Assembly: GCA_933228895.1 (NCBI GenBank)
Contig: OW121856.1
Location: 20,973,805 to 21,037,804, forward strand
Source of the DNA: Platycnemis pennipes
Lineage: Eukaryota > Arthropoda > Insecta > Odonata > Platycnemididae
DNA: 64,000 nt
Reading direction: 5' to 3'
The position numbers and the translations under genes were made by a program. The notes beneath the pieces are model-generated. The model was given only the letters and a program-made list of their open reading frames with translations. It was not told the DNA's origin and did not search any database. This document shows positions 43,924 through 52,189 of the stretch, piece by piece (positions within the stretch are counted from its first letter, which is position 1; every line of letters starts with the position of its first letter).

Positions 43924-45492
43924 ATGGCGTGGACCTATCTGCTAGCAACTGTATGGATATTCACTGTGGTATTAGGGAATGACTATGAAATAATTAACAT
44001 TAAAAACTCACCGGGATTATATTATGAATACATGGGAGAAACGCAGTTGTATTATACTGAATGGAAAATAGTCAGTTATGTAAATTTAAAGGAACTAGAT
44101 GACAATTTTCGCAAGGTAGAAAGATTAATAGGAGATCACATCACTAAAGATGAAGGGGAAATTCGTAGAAAATTTAGCATATCTTCTCTTATGATAACTG
44201 TGAATAGGCACTTGATACAGCTCAATAGAGTGATCGATGAAACAAGGAGGAATTACGAAGTGATTCTAAGGGCCATCGTAAATGCACAGAAGGGTATCCT
44301 TGAACCGCACATAATTACTCCAGCCAAGATCATGGAAATAATGAAGTCAGGTGGAGAAGACATTCCCAAGGACCTTTCCTTACCTTTTCCTCTGAGTGCG
44401 ACCTACGCAAGTGTGCTACTTAGACTAATCATCCTTGATGTGTTCATCAGTGACAATGTGTTGGCCTATGCTATTAAAATACCCTTAACCGAACATACGA
44501 AATTCAATGTGTATAAAGTGATTCCTTTTCCAGTGGTAATGGACTTGAAGTGTATTTATGTTCAACCTGAAAAGCCTTATTTATTAATGGATATTACTAA
44601 ACAGCATTATTGTAAACTAGATAATTATGAATTTGATAAATGTAAAAAGGTAACCAATTATTGGAGAGTATGCAAGCAGGAATTTGTGGTTCAGTCCACC
44701 CATTTTAAAGAAGAGTGTGAAGCACGAATGTTGCAACAAGTCAAAAGTATTCCCTCTGACTGCTCCCAAAGACTTGTGAGAATAAATGAGACATTGTGGA
44801 CTCAATTGGACAACAATGAGTGGTTGTTTGTGGCCCCTAAGGCTGAGAGTTTTACCATAATTTGTAGGGAACGGGAGGCAGTCGATGTTACTTTAGAAGG
44901 ATCTGGGAAATTAATATTTAAAAATAATTGTAAAGGGTATACTACTAAGATAATGATTCAAAGTCAGATAATTGCGAATACCAATGTAACCAATAGAGAT
45001 GTGATTCCGCCTCTGGATCTTATATATGAATGTTGTGAAAGTGAAAGTGTACGAATGAAAATACAACAGCTCCAAATGGACTCCACCATTAGAAATGTGA
45101 TCAGTAATGTGGACGATTTAAAATACGCCAGTCATAAGGTGGAGGAAGTGGAACGTTTAATTTCTGAGCAAGAATGGAAGCAAACTCATTCCACTAGGGT
45201 ATTTCAATTTTCTGCAATGACCATAGTGGGTCTAATAATAATTGGTGTGATTGTATTATGTTATTGTTGTAAATGTTGTGCGAGGTGTTTTCCAAGAATG
45301 TTCAACCCAGTAGACGATTGCAATCCATGTAAAGCCATTATTTTCAGACCAAAGATTGTAACTAAGGTAAAAACGTCAAGTGACCGGTTGTCCCATCCCG
45401 AAGAGGAGATTGAGTTAACTTCCACGGCAGTTCGACCATCCCCGAAAACCTCGAGACGAGCCGCTTCTGAACCAGCGGGTGGAAGGCGCTGA
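43924..45492 (+). CDS. Env, baculovirus F-like, 522 aa, apparently lacking the cleavage/fusion region
   Basis: The ATG at 43924 was chosen over the GTG two codons earlier because it follows the splice acceptor. A signal peptide occupies residues 1-18. The N-terminal domain includes GLYYEYMGETQLYYTEWKI, typical of insect errantiviral Env and baculovirus F ectodomains. The PFPLSATYASVLLR and NVLAYAIKIPL segments follow at about 155-200. A cysteine-rich region with NETLWTQL and TIICRE runs to about 390. A C-terminal membrane anchor lies at about 428-450, followed by a cysteine-rich CYCCKCCARCF and a 60-residue basic/serine-rich tail. I find no RXXR furin site followed by a hydrophobic fusion peptide where F proteins have one (after about residue 65). 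The frame is intact. It resembles retroelement Env more than a baculovirus gene because of its position, LTR context and anchor. Confidence 0.82.
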   Translation: MAWTYLLATVWIFTVVLGNDYEIINIKNSPGLYYEYMGETQLYYTEWKIVSYVNLKELDDNFRKVERLIGDHITKDEGEIRRKFSISSLMITVNRHLIQLNRVIDETRRNYEVILRAIVNAQKGILEPHIITPAKIMEIMKSGGEDIPKDLSLPFPLSATYASVLLRLIILDVFISDNVLAYAIKIPLTEHTKFNVYKVIPFPVVMDLKCIYVQPEKPYLLMDITKQHYCKLDNYEFDKCKKVTNYWRVCKQEFVVQSTHFKEECEARMLQQVKSIPSDCSQRLVRINETLWTQLDNNEWLFVAPKAESFTIICREREAVDVTLEGSGKLIFKNNCKGYTTKIMIQSQIIANTNVTNRDVIPPLDLIYECCESESVRMKIQQLQMDSTIRNVISNVDDLKYASHKVEEVERLISEQEWKQTHSTRVFQFSAMTIVGLIIIGVIVLCYCCKCCARCFPRMFNPVDDCNPCKAIIFRPKIVTKVKTSSDRLSHPEEEIELTSTAVRPSPKTSRRAASEPAGGRR

Positions 45493-45540
45493 GTTGCAAG
45501 AGAAAGTACCAAATCCAGAAGAAGGTCCTTTCTCTTTCCT

Positions 45541-45551
45541 ATGGGGGGAGA
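45541..45551 (+). other. Polypurine tract
   Basis: ATGGGGGGAGA lies directly before the 3' LTR and would be the plus-strand primer for reverse transcription. Confidence 0.75.
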
Positions 45552-46068
45552 TGTAATGAAAGTGTACGGTATAAGAGTACGGAAATAAAGTTTAAATGGT
45601 TAACGGCGTCCGGACATTCCGTGGTCGACAATTCCTAGTCCAGACGGGGGGGGAACCCAAATATTTCCCAAGATAATCTCCCTAAGTGCGAGGTTTGGTA
45701 TTTACTAATTGTCTCGCCGCCGTTATCGCCAGAGGCTAGAGTCCCCTCGACACTCTCCGTGCCGTTTGGACATACCCCCTCCCTCCGAGCTTGGAAGCGT
45801 TGACCTGCAAATGCCCGGACGACGTAATACGGTATAAATATGCCGATCCTCTCTAGGATCGGGGGGATTATAAGTTGGTTGACAGAGACGAGCGCACGGG
45901 ACGATTCTGCCCGTCGCCGTCACTTGTAAAATTATCCGCTATTCTTTCAGAACATTAAACTCTCTGTTATCACTTCGCGTGAATTTTTATTCTTTGGTGC
46001 CCTATGCCCTAAACGGGAGACGCAACCGCTCGAGTCTCCCTCCGTCTACATTAGTGTCAATCACTACA
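45552..46068 (+). repeat. 3' LTR, 517 bp
   Basis: I found no base difference from the 5' LTR by eye, and the length is the same. It is followed by GTAG (46069-46072), the right target duplication. It carries the same TATA box and ATTAAA, so it could start or end transcripts just ahead of d4 exon 3. Confidence 0.93.
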
Positions 46069-46186
46069 GTAGGAATGTACTATATAGTTATGTTGTGCAA
46101 CTCAAGTACTACAAGTACTATTGTCAGTGCTTTGATTGCATTAATTGTCCTCCATTTTGTGTTCTGAATTTATTTCTTTATTCCAG

Positions 46187-46443
46187 GTGTAGCTCAGAAT
46201 CACTCCAACCTATTTATGAGTCCAAGACAAAGGATCCCAGGGTTAGTGGAGGGGCAGATTTACACTTACCCATCCAAAAGATGGAGAAAGAAACGGAGAC
46301 AGTATTTAATGAACTTCTTGCAGCCCCGGCGGAAAGAAGTCGACCCAGAAGTGGACCTTCATGTCATTAGTACTGTTGAAAACCCAGCTGCCATTAATGA
46401 GGACAGTAAAGACAGTATAAATGTCAAAGAGGAAGCTCCTAAG
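46187..46443 (+). CDS. d4: d4/requiem-family protein, exon 3
   Basis: The exon follows TTTATTCCAG and completes the split glycine codon of exon 2. It encodes about 85 residues, beginning VAQNHSNLFMSPRQRIPGLV and including EGQIYTYPSKRWRKKRR. These correspond to the DPF GVAQSNCYIW...[21 protein letters not shown] segment, including the basic nuclear-localisation-like RWRKKRR. The rest is a charged, probably disordered linker ending EEAPK. The donor is GTAAAA, phase 0. The retroviral 3' LTR ends 118 bases upstream, so the branch point and pyrimidine tract lie in a very short stretch of original intron. Confidence 0.95.
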
Positions 46444-46909
46444 GTAAAAGCTCAAATACTAATGTTTGAGTTAACATTAAAAATATCATGTGAGGTGGTA
46501 ATAACCAGAAGTTGTGCGAGAGTTTTCGGATAGTGGGAAATTGAGTGATATTTATGGAAATCACTTAAAAATTCAGAATTCTTTGGAAATGACTTACCAT
46601 ATAAGGCAATTTTTTTGGACAAATTTCAACGGTAAATATCACGACTCATCTTAGATTCGAATATGAAGTATACCTATGTGTTTAAGCAATGCTGTACTCT
46701 GAATATGTAATGTATGATTTTAGTCATTCATAAGGATGAATTTTATGAGATAACGAAGCAAGTCTTAAACAATAATACCTACAAAGGGTTGGGATTCATG
46801 ATGGTGGCTAGGAAATCATCCGTAAATGTGGCTCATGTGAAATTGCATTGGACTCTCTGGTCAAGCAATTCTATGCAATATTTTCCCATCTGTTTTAGTC
46901 TCCTTCATC

Positions 46910-47300
46910 TGACTTCGGCTCACTTTCAGAAGTCCAACTCCTGATATTCCCTCCGCTTCGTCCCAATCAGTGCCCCTACATCCTACTTTATCATCTCCTT
47001 CCTACTTTCCGTCTTTTAGCCTCAACTCACATTTCATCACGGCCAAGTTATGGTCAGAGTCTGCATGTGCACCACTGAAACATGTGAGTTCTTCATGCTG
47101 TTCCCAAATCTTTGCTCAACCATGGTGTAATCTAGTTGGTATCTCCCTGAGGCCCCCGGTATTTTCCTAGTGTATCTATGCCTGGGATGGTGTTTAGTAG
47201 TTTCCCTACCCATAGCATCGCGTTAATGTTCCATGTCCTGATTCTTAGTGTTGCTGCTCTGGTTTCTTCTTCACCTCTACCATAGCTGTTGTCTTTATTT
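46910..47300 (-). pseudogene. LINE endonuclease fragment (RTE-like)
   Basis: With one or two frameshifts the minus strand gives a DYTMVEQRFGNSMKN block at about 47125-47080 and a GAHADSDHNLAVMKCELRLK motif at about 47065-47005. These are the C-terminal signatures of an RTE-type endonuclease (the SDHNL active-site motif is preserved). Stops are frequent. It is located in d4 intron 3, opposite to the gene. Confidence 0.5.
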
Positions 47301-47486
47301 CCACACAAGAATTTCATGAGATATGACTTCAGAGTCCATGCTTCCCCTGCTGCCAGCCATAACACCCACCTCTCTCATTTGGACCAGTGTCCTGTAGTTG
47401 CTAGAATTGAATTCTGTTGTTCAAGTCCATTGTTTTCTTAGCAGAGTTTAATTGAGGTTGTTTCCCACTGCCTACCTCAAAATCAT

Positions 47487-48050
47487 TTAACGTGACAACA
47501 TCACTTGAAAGGCCAACCTACAATGATCAGATGCCTTCTCACAGCCACCCCACAGTAGAACGGATGTGAATGCCACATGACCACCTTTCGTCAGGCTCCT
47601 ACACTTTGACCTATGGCTGATTCTACCAAGCTCCAATCTACAACTCAAAATTATTGCCTCACTTGCAGATTGAATGTACTCTGGATAGTAGGGCTTATAT
47701 TTCATCTGCGTACATAATCATGCATATCTCAATGGTATTAAATGCATTAGGTAAATAATTGATGAAGATTAGGAACAGGATGGGCTGAAGGTTTGAACCT
47801 TGAGGGACACCACATGTAAGTGGTAAGATATTATGGTTTCCATTTCTATTATTTATATGACCATCTGTGTTCTGTTTGTAAGGTAGGGTTCTAACCACTG
47901 TATGGCTTGGCTTCTAATGTGTAGCCCAAAACATTTTCCGAGAAGAATTTTATGATTGACCAGATCAAATTCCTCACGCAGGTCAATTGCCTTCATGGGT
48001 ACTGCTTTTATTTTAAGGGTGTTATTTTTGCAATAGCGACTTAGCATCAT
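47487..48050 (-). pseudogene. LINE reverse transcriptase fragment
   Basis: The minus strand contains RT blocks with one frameshift: AIDLREEFDLVNHKILLGK and WLEPYLTNRTQ (about 47985-47870), then CGVPQGSNLQPILFLIFINYLP and MYADE (about 47815-47700). These are the finger/palm motifs of Jockey-superfamily LINEs. The catalytic box is YADE rather than YADD. It lies on the upstream side, in minus orientation, of the endonuclease fragment, the wrong order for one element, so the two are separate insertions. Confidence 0.65.
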
Positions 48051-48132
48051 GTATGCAAAATTGATATAGATATTTTACTCCTAGTGTGATAGTTTACACA
48101 TCAGTGTTTGTGACATTACCCTTTACTTTCAG

Positions 48133-48276
48133 TTTGTACCCCAAGACACATGGTTCTATGATGAGTTGGATATTCAAGATGTGGAAGGATTTGATGATCC
48201 AGACCCAGACTCGGATTACGATTATGAGGAGACTTACAGCAAGAGGAAAAAGAAGAGGGGAGGGAAAGTTTCAAGG
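48133..48276 (+). CDS. d4: d4/requiem-family protein, exon 4
   Basis: After TTTACTTTCAG the exon encodes 48 residues, beginning VPQDTWFYDELDIQDVEGF after the first Phe. An acidic stretch (DDPDPDSDYDYEE) and a basic block (KRKKKRGGKVSR) follow. The acidic-then-basic linker between the N-domain and the zinc finger matches the DPF layout (DDFLDDLDDEDYEED..PKRRGKGK). Both ends are phase 0; the donor is GTTTGT, a weaker site. Confidence 0.92.
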
Positions 48277-48732
48277 GTTTGTACTCTAGTTTTTAACAGC
48301 ACTTTTAATTATTCATTCTTGTGTGAAACCATAGAGTAATTATAATATAGAGGGCTCACTGCTAACAGGACAAAACTGTTATACGTTTTGGATGTAGTAC
48401 TGGAAGGTTTCCATACATAGCGAGGGAAGAATTTTTCACGTTTCGTCACAAACTATATATCACTTCCATCACTTTCGTTTTTCTAAATGATTTCTAATCA
48501 ACTTTTGTAATCAAGCGGTGCAATCAAGAAGTGTCTTGTAGTCTCCTCCATCTACTTCTTGCAGTGGTGGATTATGTTTTTAAGGAAACAATAAGGAATC
48601 CCTCCTGTGACAAGATATGGTTTGCTTTAACAGTGAGAGAAATGGTAACTTATCCATGTGAGTGTTGACGTTAGGCAAAGGCATATCACACCATTATAAT
48701 AAAATAACAGAACTAAAACAATAGCATATGTT

Positions 48733-49541
48733 ACGAGGCTTGTCCGGAAAGTAAGTACCGTTTGGGAAAAAATTCTTTAAAAAAATTTTTTTCAAGGCAA
48801 GATTAATTTTTACATGAAAGAGTATATCTTTCACTATTTTTCTACATAGTTGCCACCATTGTTTAGACATTTGTCATAACGGGAAACCAACTTTTCTATG
48901 CCCTCTTCATAGAGAGATGTCGCCAGGGAAGACAGCCATTGCTGAACACCGTTCTTTGCGTCGTTATCGCTGTCAAAGCGCCTTCCTCCAAAATCACGCC
49001 TCAAATTCAAGAATAAGTGATAGTCACAATACTGTTTGAGAAGTCACCTCCCTCAAAACTGCATCGGGTAAGATATGTCAATGCACTTCCAAGTTGCTTC
49101 ATTTTGTGGTCTTCCGTAAGCATTTTCGGAACCCAGCGGGAACACAGTTTGCGATAATTTAAGCAATTTGTGACAATCTCATGCAATAAAGTTTTTGAAA
49201 TTTGTGGGAATCTTCAAAAAGCATTCTTATGTAAACCATCTGTTTTCAAGATTTTTCTTATTCACTTTTTCAATCAAACCATCATTGACAACAGAAGGCC
49301 ACCCACTCCGTGCTTTGTCGTGAACACTGGTTCGTCCATCATTGAATTTTCTAACCCACTTTCTCACCATCCCATCAGTCATTACACTTTCACCATAAAT
49401 CTCTACAAGTTTACGGTGAATTTCAGCTGGATTAACATTCTTTGCGTTCAAAAACCGTATTACAGAATGTACTTCACAGTCGGCGGGATCAGATATTGTT
49501 GTGTTTATAGTATTTTTTGTATTAAAGTGGGTTTCTGGCAA
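48733..49541 (-). mobile_element. mariner remnant
   Basis: The minus strand from 49541 encodes a mariner N-terminal helix-turn-helix (VNPAEIHRKLVEIYGESV, DGMVRKWVRKFNDGRTSVHD, PSVVNDGLIEKV) of about 100 residues. After decayed sequence, the mariner C-terminus appears (NGVQQWLSSLATSLYEEGIE, NNGGNYVEK, about 48960-48850). The catalytic core between them is mostly deleted or unreadable. ACGAGGCTTGTCCGGAAAGT at 48733 is a mariner-type terminal repeat; the matching repeat near 49560 was not found. Located in d4 intron 4. Confidence 0.78.
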
Positions 49542-50351
49542 ACTGTACTAGTACGCTCCAGCCTCTTGACTTGGAGTCATTCATAGCTTAAATACGCACT
49601 ATAGAAAACGCCTAGTGCAAACCTCCATGTGCCTCATGCGTGAGAATAACCTGCTGATCGTATTTTTTTAATGCATTCCACATTATTATGCCACTCAGTA
49701 TAAAATTTTTCCAATATCTCGGTAACTACACTATGTAGTCCTGTGGAAGGTAGCCCTAAATTTGTGGGGGTGGGTAAATTCGCACAACCTACCAGAGGTA
49801 AGACAGCATGACTAAGTGTTGCTGGAATTTAGTCGATTTCAGTCACCCGTGCATCTCTGTCATGTCAATATCGTGAATCTGCTTTGTGGAGTATGAATCT
49901 GCTGTTTTGTGGAGGCTTAGAAATAATATAGATTTATTTTTGCCTAGAACAGGTCCTGATATACATTAAATTTCCTATTATCCGTGCATGATTTTTTACA
50001 CATCTCCTTCGAGTACTATGTCCAAAATGCATAAAAGTTTGGCCCTTTGTGAAGAGCCCTCTATATTATATTTACTCGTTGGTGCAACTCATTGATGTTT
50101 AGCTGATTTGTGTTTGAATCATTCACCCACAAGTAATTTGGAAGATAAGTAGTTTCTTGTTTGTCAATGCATTTTTATACTATTTTTATGCATTTAACTA
50201 TTATTTATTATTTCTTTTTGCTCTAAATTTTATATACCGGTAATTCATAGGGCTTTTCTATACTTTATTTTGGGTGCAAACTTTAGCTCTTAATTAAATT
50301 GTCAAGCCATAGATTAGTGTTCCAGATTTGGTCTATTCTTTCTTCTTTTAG

Positions 50352-50424
50352 GGTGGAGGGCGGGGGCGAAAGAAAGCCAATTATGATGCTGCGACTGATG
50401 CTGAGAAGCCCTTTTCCTGTGAAC
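50352..50424 (+). CDS. d4: d4/requiem-family protein, exon 5
   Basis: Following TTCTTTTAG, the exon encodes GGGRGRKKANYDAATDAEKP then FSCE and one base. It carries a GRGRKK AT-hook-like basic motif and the first cysteine (Cys212) of the C2H2 finger, which is split across the exon 5/6 junction. The donor is GTAAGT, phase 1. Confidence 0.93.
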
Positions 50425-51670
50425 GTAAGTAGATGGAAGTTTAGCTGCTGGTTGAATGATAGATTCAGTTCCCTTGACTGATGAACCTTAGTTAAAAAGT
50501 CATGAGCAGTCCAATAACATGAACCATGCTTTTACTAATCTTTGGATGCCTTGGATATGTTCCTTACCCACTGCTCTTTATAACTTCTCCTCTGCACATC
50601 AAGCTGATATTGCTTAAACCTTGTTGGCATACATACTATAAATGTTGCCAATGGTAGTGATGAATATTATTAATGCATATGTCAGTGGTGATGGTTATTT
50701 ATCTTATGTAGAGTATTGTTCTATAACCCTATGCATCTACATGTAACTTATTCCCTGTAGAAATTTAATACTTACTGTGCCCCTTCTCCACTACCTATAT
50801 TAGATCATACTGCCTACAGAGCATAATGTTTTTATGCCACTAGTATTGTTTACATTTTGATTTATATGTTCCATTAATGTTGGTTGTTTCAACCACAACA
50901 CTTTTTTTACATTTGTGTTGCTGTAGAAGTTAAGCTTTGAAGTGCTGAACAAGGTGTGTGAAAAATGGATGTTGTAAGCAGCTTTGGTTTGCAGCTCTGT
51001 ATCCAAGGGTTTGATATAAACTGCTTTTAATTCTCTTCACTTAGTCATCGGTTGAGGGACACACGCCAATGATGTATCAAATATGGTCAAGCTGATGCCT
51101 ACATGCCAAAATGGTGTACTCCTTTAGCTACCTTATTTGCTTACCTGGCTAAGTTAGCAGTATACATTTTTATAGCTCTAGATTGATGAAACTTTCTTAG
51201 TTATATTTTTAAGGCAAGCGATTTTAATTTTGCAGGTGGGTGCTGGATTCTATGTACTTTTACATCCGGAATTGAATTGATTTTTGTTCATTGTGTATCT
51301 TTTATATCCAAGGAATTTGAATAGCTAGTGTTGTACAGCTACTGATTTTTTTTTGTGTGAAGATTGTTCCACACAGCTTTCTTATAATCCACCCTGCGTC
51401 TTTAGGCATTTATCCACGTGCACGCTAGTTACGCCTCTGCCGCAGCCGCATTATCACTGAGTCGTGACTAACATCTCCACTCCCGCATAAAGAAAGTTGT
51501 GTTTGTGGTCAACTAACCTTGTCTTGGCTTTATTTCGCTGCCCTTCTTCTCCGGCCCTGACGAGACCACCCCTGGTTTCCTTGCCTCTCTCCCCCCTCTG
51601 CGTTGAACCACCCTGTGCTCCATAATGCAAGGCCGCCCTCTCTTCTCCTCATCCAAGTGTACTGTTTCAG

Positions 51671-51814
51671 TGTGCGGCGCAAGGTACAAGACAAGGCCTG
51701 GCCTGACGTACCACTACACCCACTCGCATAAGGATCGGGATGAGGAGGAGGAGGGTGGTGCCGTGGTGTCGGGGGGTGTGGGTGGAGGCAATACCAGTGC
51801 CAGCGGCTCCCCTG
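51671..51814 (+). CDS. d4: d4/requiem-family protein, exon 6 (C2H2 finger), end uncertain
   Basis: Following ACTGTTTCAG, the exon completes [20 protein letters not shown] and SH, the Kruppel-type finger of d4 proteins (Cys212, Cys215, His228, His233), then an acidic and Gly/Ser-rich linker. The end at 51814 is a GTGCGT donor in phase 1, which joins in frame to exon 7. An alternative phase-1 donor is GTTCGA at 51998, which would add 61 low-complexity Gly/Ala/Ser residues. Without splicing, the frame runs to a TAA at 52063-52065. Confidence 0.85.
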
Positions 51815-52065
51815 GTGCGTCAGTGAGCAGCGTGGAGGGTGCGGCAGGAGGTGGGGGATCTGGAGGAAGTGCCGTGGGCAGTGCGGCCGTTGCAGTGGCT
51901 GCTGTGGCACCATCAACACCAAAGTCATCTCGGGGTGGCGGGGATGTGACCAGCAGCAGTGATACAGCGGCAAGCACCAGTGCCGGCGGAGCAGCAGGTT
52001 CGAAGACATTGCGGGACCGATTCCTCACTTCCCCCATGCGCACTTTGTCGTGCTCTCCTTCCTAA
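51815..52065 (+). CDS. d4: Possible alternative 3' end of d4 exon 6
   Basis: The exon 6 frame stays open for 83 further codons. They are GC-rich, with repeated Gly, Ala, Val and Ser, then LRDRFLTSPMRTLSCSPS and a stop. An AATAAA lies at 52179-52184, so a truncated transcript ending here would encode the N-domain and C2H2 finger without PHD fingers. The composition matches insect d4 linkers, so at least part may be normal exon. Confidence 0.4.
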
Positions 52066-52178
52066 GTGGAACCTAGCGGCACATATTGCCCTTTGTATCC
52101 AAGGAGTACATAATAGAGTACAAGGGTTGACAAAGTGATGGAGGCAGAAATGGCATTCTCTTCCCAGTTTCAAGTACA

Positions 52179-52184
52179 AATAAA
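52179..52184 (+). terminator. Possible polyadenylation signal (alternative d4 end)
   Basis: AATAAA lies 114 bases beyond the TAA of the exon 6 read-through frame. Such hexamers are common in AT-rich introns, so this is only suggestive. Confidence 0.3.
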
Positions 52185-52189
52185 TCCAT

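Larger units (their letters stand above)
38714..46068 (+). mobile_element. Complete env-bearing Ty3/gypsy (errantivirus-like) endogenous retrovirus
   Basis: A 7355-bp element. It has 517-bp LTRs at 38714-39230 and 45552-46068, a primer-binding candidate, a fused gag-pol ORF, a separate env ORF reached by splicing, a polypurine tract (ATGGGGGGAGA, 45541-45551) and a GTAG duplication. I see no base difference between the LTRs, so the insertion is recent. The general plan (gag, pol, spliced env of baculovirus-F type) is that of insect errantiviruses. Gag and Pol share one frame rather than being separated by a frameshift. It lies in d4 intron 2 in the sense orientation and ends 118 bases before exon 3. 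As an endogenous insect element it is described here only as found. Confidence 0.92.
19020..46186 (+). other. d4 intron 2, 27.2 kb, transposon-rich
   Basis: The donor at 19020 and the acceptor TATTCCAG at 46186 are joined in phase between exons 2 and 3. About 60 percent is recognisable mobile DNA: an RTE-like LINE, a piggyBac with a nested element, an R4-like LINE tail and an LTR retrovirus. Stretches without recognised content include 19022-20430, 24490-26630 and 31335-35850. They are AT-rich with stops in all frames and only short palindromes. Confidence 0.8.

Noticed and set aside
51530..52043. Minus-strand proline/alanine/threonine-rich frames of 109-159 codons
   Set aside because: They are complements of the GC-rich d4 linker in exon 6; low-complexity antisense frames are expected there.
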